Shown: positions 59,334-64,000 of the stretch, one piece after another
How the letters are laid out: each line of letters opens with the position of its first letter
Position numbering within the stretch: position 1 is the first letter of the stretch
Source: an uncultured Bacteroidales bacterium
Lineage (GTDB): Bacteria > Bacteroidota > Bacteroidia > Bacteroidales > UBA932
DNA: 64,000 bases
Assembly: GCA_900545245.1 (NCBI GenBank)
Contig: UQYV01000010.1
Coordinates: 1 to 64,000, forward strand
Reading direction: 5' to 3'
Notes under the pieces: model-generated
What the model was told of the DNA's origin: nothing
Databases searched by the model: none
What the model saw: the letters and a program-made list of their open reading frames with translations, nothing else
Translations under genes and position numbers: made by a program

Positions 59334-59681
59334 TTACTTTTTTAGCAGTTCTTCGATGTGTTCCACATAGTCGAGTGAAGAGTCGAGGTAGAAGATGATT
59401 TCCGGCACGATGCGGAGCTGTTTTCCCATCGCGTGTCCGAGTTCACCGCGCAGTCCGCGTGCATTCTCTTTGAGTTTACCCATAACGGCTCCCGCCTTTT
59501 CAGAAGGGAAGATGCTGACGTAAATCTTTGCGACAGAGAGGTCTGAGCTGATTTTCACTCCGCTCACGCTCACCAATGCCCCATCGAAGGCCGCCATTCC
59601 CTTACTGCGGAGAATCTCCGCCATTTCACGCTGTATTTCTCTGGCAACTTTAAGTTGTCTTGTGCTTTCCTGTGATTCCAT
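59334..59681 (-). CDS. rbfA: Ribosome-binding factor A
   Basis: A 115-residue KH-like protein that helps mature the 5' end of 16S rRNA in 30S assembly. Family features: QLKVAREIQREMAEIL at the N-terminus, VSGVKISSDLSVAKIYVSIF in the middle, and the terminal RIVPEIIFYLDSSLDYVEHI. It is the first gene of the minus-strand operon with the permease and the glycosyltransferase. Confidence 0.95.
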   Translation of the reverse strand: MESQESTRQLKVAREIQREMAEILRSKGMAAFDGALVSVSGVKISSDLSVAKIYVSIFPSEKAGAVMGKLKENARGLRGELGHAMGKQLRIVPEIIFYLDSSLDYVEHIEELLKK

Positions 59682-59791
59682 ATCCCGTTAGCTGCTGATT
59701 GTTTTTAACGATTACTGATTGTCTGTTTTCGCTCCGCGAAACTTAAGTATCATACAAAGATGGCTGATAATTTTAGAATTTACAAAAATGA

Positions 59792-59825
59792 GCGAAAAAA
59801 AGAGCGGCAAAATCGCTTCCGCCGC
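59792..59825 (-). terminator. Terminator of the RND/TolC operon
   Basis: Minus-strand stem GCGGC/GCCGC with a 12-base loop, followed by TCTTTTTTT. It lies 106 bases beyond the TolC-like stop. Between them, CCTGTTGT occurs three times (59892-59925). Confidence 0.65.
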
Positions 59826-59930
59826 CCTTTGACAGAGTCAATCCGAGACTTATGTTTCTCTATTTTTTCTTAGAGTCTATTGTTTTTTGAACCTGTTGTA
59901 GCCTGTTGTTTCTTAGGACCTGTTGTTTCA

Positions 59931-61139
59931 TTAGAGCCGATAGGAAGACAGTTCGGCAAAAGCCTTTTGGTACTCCCTTTCAGCTTCGAGGTAGCGGTTC
60001 ACCGCATCGTAGTAAAGCCCAAGGCTGATGAGGTATTCCGGAACCGAAATCTTACCCTCTTCTACTGCTTTTTTCAGAAGCGAACTGTTGTCGGAATCTT
60101 CCAGATATTCTCTGCTGTTTTCCGCCACGGCCCGTAGTGCGGCAGTGCGCGTGTACTGCTGCTCCAACTTGCTGTAGAACTGCTGTTTAGCATCAATTTC
60201 CCTGCTTTGAGCTGCCTGAACTGCAGCTTTGGCCTGACGAATTTTGCGGGCATTGGACCAAAGTGGAACGGATATTCCGAAAGAGATACCCTGGTAGCGT
60301 TCTCCTTGGGTGAATTCGCCCATATATCCGAGTGTCAGCGACGGCAGATTTGAGGTCTTTCTCAGGGAGAGTTCCTTGCGGTTCACTTCGATTTCCTGTC
60401 TAACGTAGGCAAGAACCGGACTGGACGACTCCGCTTCGGAATACCACAGGTTGAAATCTTCCGGGAAGTTTTCCTCGGGGAACTGAGCCAGGGTGAAATC
60501 GATGCGCTTTCCTCCGTTGAGTCTTGAGAGTTCCGTGAGCAAGGCAGACTGTTCTGCGTGAGCCTTGAAATGAGCGTTCTGCACAGAAGCGAGGTCGAGC
60601 CGTGCATTGTTATATTCAATGCGGTTGCCTTCTCCCTGCTCAAGTTTTTTCCTCATTTCTTCTGCGACGATTTCAGCGTTCCGGAGCCTTGTGTCAAGAA
60701 CATCTTCAACTGCATTCCAGTAAATCAAATCGATGCAGCAATTCTTGGCTTCCAGGAGCAGGCTCATCCTCTCTGTCTTGTATTGCCATTCAATCAGTTC
60801 GTTGCGTTCGTTTGCAACCTTGTTCTTGAGTCCTGTGATTGTCCCGAAGTCGAAACCTTGCGTGACGCTCACATCCTGGCGGTTCCCGATTGACGCAGGG
60901 CCGCCCCAGAGGTAGTTGAATCCGATTTCGGGGTCGTCGAGACTGATTCCTGTGCGGTTTTCAAGTTTTTCCGCCTCAGCGCTGTGTCTGAGAGCCTCAA
61001 GGGTGGTGTTGTTGCTTTCAATCTCGCGGAGCACCGATTCCATCTCGCGAAACACCGATTCCGTAGTGTGGCTCTGTGCCGAGGCGATGCCCACTGCGGC
61101 AATCGAGACGGCGAATGTTGTAATTATAAACCTTTTCAT
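59931..61139 (-). CDS. TolC family outer-membrane efflux channel
   Basis: A 402-residue protein with a signal peptide (ending ASAQ near 22) and long alternating helices and strands of the OEP/TolC fold, duplicated in two halves. It overlaps the RND pump stop by 4 bases (ATGA), and so forms the exit duct of a CusA/CzcA-type metal-efflux system. At about 380 mature residues it is shorter than proteobacterial TolC or CusC but usual for Bacteroidota metal-efflux partners. Confidence 0.87.
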   Translation of the reverse strand: MKRFIITTFAVSIAAVGIASAQSHTTESVFREMESVLREIESNNTTLEALRHSAEAEKLENRTGISLDDPEIGFNYLWGGPASIGNRQDVSVTQGFDFGTITGLKNKVANERNELIEWQYKTERMSLLLEAKNCCIDLIYWNAVEDVLDTRLRNAEIVAEEMRKKLEQGEGNRIEYNNARLDLASVQNAHFKAHAEQSALLTELSRLNGGKRIDFTLAQFPEENFPEDFNLWYSEAESSSPVLAYVRQEIEVNRKELSLRKTSNLPSLTLGYMGEFTQGERYQGISFGISVPLWSNARKIRQAKAAVQAAQSREIDAKQQFYSKLEQQYTRTAALRAVAENSREYLEDSDNSSLLKKAVEEGKISVPEYLISLGLYYDAVNRYLEAEREYQKAFAELSSYRL

Positions 61140-64000
61140 TCTGCAATCTCCTTTTCTTTTCTGATTTGAGAATCTTCCTTATTTGTAAGCATATACATAA
61201 TCGGAATTATGAATCCGTTGAGGAATGTCGACGACAGGAGGCCTCCGAGTATCACTTTGGCCATCGGGCTCTGAATTTCGTTACCCGGGAGGTCACTTCC
61301 CACCACAAGAGGAATCATCGCGAGGGCGGATGTGAGGGCTGTCATAAGTATTGGGTTGAGCCTGTCTTTTGAGCCAATCATCACACTCTCACGGAGTTTG
61401 TGTCCTTCGATTCTCAGGTCGTTGTAGCGTTCAATCAGCAACATTCCGTTTCGTGTCGCGATGCCGAAAAGGGAAATGAATCCGATGATGGCAGGGATGC
61501 TGAGCGCGTCGCCGCCCAAACGGATTGCGAGGACTCCTCCGATGAGTGCAAGCGGAAGGTTGAGAAGAATGACGACTGATTGGGTGAGATTGCGGAACTG
61601 ATTGAAAATCAGAAGGAAAATCACGAGTATCGCAAAAATTGAGGTGATGAGCAGAGTTCTTGATGCGGCTTGCTCACTTTCGAACTGACCGCCATATTCA
61701 ATGTGGTAGCCTTCCGGAAGTTCAATTTTTTCATCGATGATTTTCTGGACATCGTTCACAACGCCTCGCAAATCCCTTTCTGCAACATTAGCCGAAACCA
61801 CAAGCTTTCTCGCGACATTTTCGCGGTTGATTGTGTTCGGCCCTGATGCGGAACGGACTGTGGCGATGTTTCCGAGCGGAATTTTCACTCCGCCTGCGTC
61901 AATCATCAAATCCCGGATATTCTCCGCACCCGTTCTGTGTTCGTCATCGACTTTGAGTGTGAGGTCGAAGGAGCGGTTGCCTTCATAAACGAGAGATACG
62001 CTTTCTCCTGCAAGCATAACGTTCACAATTTCAGCGAATTCGGGAAGTGTTACGCCATATTTTGCGAGCATTTCCCTTTTCGGGACAATCTGGAGCTGCG
62101 GGCGTTCCACAAGTTGCTCCACATTCAGGTCCACAAGGCCTTCCACACCGCTGACGGCTTCTTTGATTTCATTTCCGATTGCATACATTCTGTTCAAGTC
62201 GGTTCCGAAGAGTTTGATTGCGATGTTGGCACTGGTTCCGGAGAGCATAGCGTCGATTCTATGGGTAATCGGAGCACCGACTTCGACATTGATTCCCGGG
62301 ATGAGCCCGAGTTTTTCGCGTATGTCTGAAAGAAGTTCGTTTTTGCTGCGCTTGTCGAGAATGAACGGGGCCTCGATTTCGGATGTATTGACTCCGAGTG
62401 CGTGTTCGTCCAGTTCGGCACGTCCGGTTTTACGTCCAACTGTCTGAATCTCAGGTATGCTGAGCAGGATTTGTTCAACTTTGGCTCCGATTTTGTCGGA
62501 CTCTTCAAGTGAAACTCCCGGCATTGTGCTGACATTGATTGTGAATGAACCCTCATTGAATGGCGGCAGGAAGCTTCGTCCCAGTCCCGCAAAAATCACG
62601 AGTGTGGCTACAAATAGCGCAACGGTGACGCCGAGTACGACGGCCTTATGCCCAAGGGCCCAATTGAGGGCTTTCCCGTAGATCTCTTTGAGTTTGCGTG
62701 TGACAATCGGTTCCTTTTCTTCTTTGTCGTCATTATTTTTGTGATTGCCAAGCAGATAGCTGCAAAGTACAGGGGTGAGCGTAAGGGCGACGAGGGTCGA
62801 GGCACAAAGCGATGTTATGAATGCGATTCCGAGCGGCACCAGCAATCGGCCTTCCATTCCTGAGAGGAAAAACAGCGGGAGGAAACTTGCGATGATGATG
62901 AGAGTGGAGTTGAGAATCGGCATACGCACCTCTCTCGACGCCTCGAAAATGACATTGACTTTCGGCCTGCGCTGCTCCGGGGGGAGATTGTGATTTTCCC
63001 TTAAGCGTTTGAAAACATTTTCGACGTCGACGATTGCGTCATCCACGAGCGAACCGATTGCGATTGCCATACCACCGAGGCTCATCGTGTTGATTGTGAG
63101 TCCCAAGGCGTTGAGTGTCAGAATGGATATGACAAGGGACAGAGGAATCGTCACAAGGGATATGACTGTAGTCCGGACGTTCATAAGGAAGAGGAACAGG
63201 ACTATGATGACGAATATTCCTCCTTCGAAAAGGGATTTCTTGACATTGTCAATCGAATTGTTGATGAAGCGTTCCTGGCGGTAGATGTCGGTGGACATTT
63301 TTACGTCCGCAGGAAGCGTTTTCTGCAATTCGGCGAGGGCGTTGTCGAGTTTTGCACTGAGTTCAATCGTGCTGGTGGCCGGCTGTTTGGTGACAGTCAG
63401 AATCACAGCTTCTTTTCCCCTGTGCGAAGCGACTCCGGTCTTGGGCGACTGATTGCCGATTCTCACTTCGGCGATATTGTTGAGTGTCACGGGATTGTTT
63501 CCGTTGACCTTCACAAGTGCCTTGCCGATTTCCTTGACATTGTCGGTGGAAATGACTCCGCGTACTATGTATTCGTTTCCATATTCGTAGAGTATTCCTC
63601 CGGATGCGTTCTGGTTCATATTGTCCACCGCGGCATAGACCTCGTCGAGCGAGATGCCGTAGTGTTTCATCCTTGAAGGATTCAGAAGTATTTGATATTC
63701 ACGGACATCTCCTCCAAGCACTGCGACTTGTGCAACTCCTCCAGTGGCGAGAAGCCGTGGTCGTATGTTCCAGTCCGCGATGGTGCGGAGTTCCTGCATC
63801 GAGGTTTCATCGGCAGTGAGTGCGACGAACATCACTTCTCCGAGTATTGACGACTGGGGTCCGAGCACAGGATTTCCGACATTGGAAGGAAGGTCGTCAC
63901 GCACGACGGCGATTTTCTCGGAGACGATCTGACGGGCACGGTAGATGTCTGTGCCCCAGTTGAATTCGACCCAGACAATTGAGAAACCGGTTGTAGAGGA
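61136..64000 (-). CDS. CusA/CzcA-type RND metal-efflux pump (5' end outside window)
   Basis: A proton-driven inner-membrane transporter of the heavy-metal efflux (HME) RND family. The frame is open to the window edge; 954 codons are visible of a usual 1030-1050, so roughly 80 N-terminal residues are missing. Landmarks include the helix-4 charged motif GSLVDDAIVDVENVFKRL, the VSTMPGVSLEESDKIG block after the second-half first helix, and the C-terminal FNGFIIPIMYML. The metal (Cu/Ag versus Zn/Co/Cd) is not decided. The periplasmic adaptor is not downstream; it may lie beyond the right edge. Confidence 0.9.
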   Translation of the reverse strand, partial: SSTTGFSIVWVEFNWGTDIYRARQIVSEKIAVVRDDLPSNVGNPVLGPQSSILGEVMFVALTADETSMQELRTIADWNIRPRLLATGGVAQVAVLGGDVREYQILLNPSRMKHYGISLDEVYAAVDNMNQNASGGILYEYGNEYIVRGVISTDNVKEIGKALVKVNGNNPVTLNNIAEVRIGNQSPKTGVASHRGKEAVILTVTKQPATSTIELSAKLDNALAELQKTLPADVKMSTDIYRQERFINNSIDNVKKSLFEGGIFVIIVLFLFLMNVRTTVISLVTIPLSLVISILTLNALGLTINTMSLGGMAIAIGSLVDDAIVDVENVFKRLRENHNLPPEQRRPKVNVIFEASREVRMPILNSTLIIIASFLPLFFLSGMEGRLLVPLGIAFITSLCASTLVALTLTPVLCSYLLGNHKNNDDKEEKEPIVTRKLKEIYGKALNWALGHKAVVLGVTVALFVATLVIFAGLGRSFLPPFNEGSFTINVSTMPGVSLEESDKIGAKVEQILLSIPEIQTVGRKTGRAELDEHALGVNTSEIEAPFILDKRSKNELLSDIREKLGLIPGINVEVGAPITHRIDAMLSGTSANIAIKLFGTDLNRMYAIGNEIKEAVSGVEGLVDLNVEQLVERPQLQIVPKREMLAKYGVTLPEFAEIVNVMLAGESVSLVYEGNRSFDLTLKVDDEHRTGAENIRDLMIDAGGVKIPLGNIATVRSASGPNTINRENVARKLVVSANVAERDLRGVVNDVQKIIDEKIELPEGYHIEYGGQFESEQAASRTLLITSIFAILVIFLLIFNQFRNLTQSVVILLNLPLALIGGVLAIRLGGDALSIPAIIGFISLFGIATRNGMLLIERYNDLRIEGHKLRESVMIGSKDRLNPILMTALTSALAMIPLVVGSDLPGNEIQSPMAKVILGGLLSSTFLNGFIIPIMYMLTNKEDSQIRKEKEIAE

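Overview
The window reads as a chromosome segment of a Bacteroidales bacterium, plausibly near Rikenellaceae/Alistipes; the family is an inference, the order is well supported. Support comes from Bacteroidota-type promoters (TTTG, about 19-21 bases, TAnnTTTG) at many genes, the scarcity of Shine-Dalgarno sequences, and families typical of this phylum: BACON/Fib_succ_major lipoproteins, BspA-like repeat proteins, DUF2723, DUF4271, DUF4956 and AAA_14/DUF4143. The tRNA-Leu gene does not encode its CCA end. TGA acts as a stop codon. No rRNA, CRISPR array, insertion sequence or prophage was seen.

Layout. 1-1820: a strong palindromic terminator, an array of ATTAAG boxes on an exact 11-bp period, a tiny secreted-peptide gene, an Lrp/AsnC regulator and ispD. 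2066-8888: the rod-shape operon mreB-mreC-mreD-mrdA-rodA, then a PAP2 phosphatase with a barrel-like tail. 9005-13360: two tandem paralogous lipoproteins, comF, fabG and tRNA-Leu(UAA) with a terminator. 13378-16614: four packed hairpins and a three-gene minus-strand operon of exported proteins, the middle one caspase-like. 16888-19889: an exported YD-like protein, a VTC-domain protein, a DUF4956 membrane protein and a DUF2490 outer-membrane protein, a set usually linked to polyphosphate. 19886-30474 is accessory: an HTH gene remnant, a DUF4143 ATPase under a perfect 52-bp palindrome, two large BspA-like lipoproteins (one with a C-terminal frameshift at a T8 run) and an MqsR/Panacea toxin-antitoxin pair.

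30611-36881: aminopeptidase P, asd, a self-regulated ABC exporter with its YtrA-type GntR repressor, a toxin-antitoxin scar between two copies of the GntR gene tail, and an XRE regulator. 37065-41607 is the most striking locus: a minus-strand cluster whose first gene fuses an HExxH peptidase-like region, a PqqD-like RiPP recognition element and a radical SAM/SPASM enzyme. It is followed by a 31-codon ORF with two cysteines (candidate precursor peptide), a kinase-like protein lacking the catalytic aspartate, and an unrecognised 449-residue protein. I read this as an unusual RiPP pathway. 42036-64000 is mostly housekeeping: DUF2723, SUI1/YciH, DUF4271, hemD, rnpA, yidD, a TIGR01212 radical SAM protein, polA, an ECF sigma factor, rsmG, rpmH, an RSH (p)ppGpp enzyme, ppa, a glycosyltransferase, a LolC/E-like permease, rbfA, a TolC-like channel and a CusA/CzcA-type RND pump cut by the window end.

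Two dispersed non-coding repeat families cut across these regions. Family 1 has a GTGTAC/GTACAC hairpin, with five copies near 1.9, 12.1, 12.25, 33.35 and 48.2 kb. Family 2 is bounded by GAAAGTGT/ACACTTTC, with copies at 16.7, 27.7 and 41.7 kb. Both show compensatory base changes between copies, which argues for conserved structured elements. Each family 2 copy lies just upstream of an accessory minus-strand operon.
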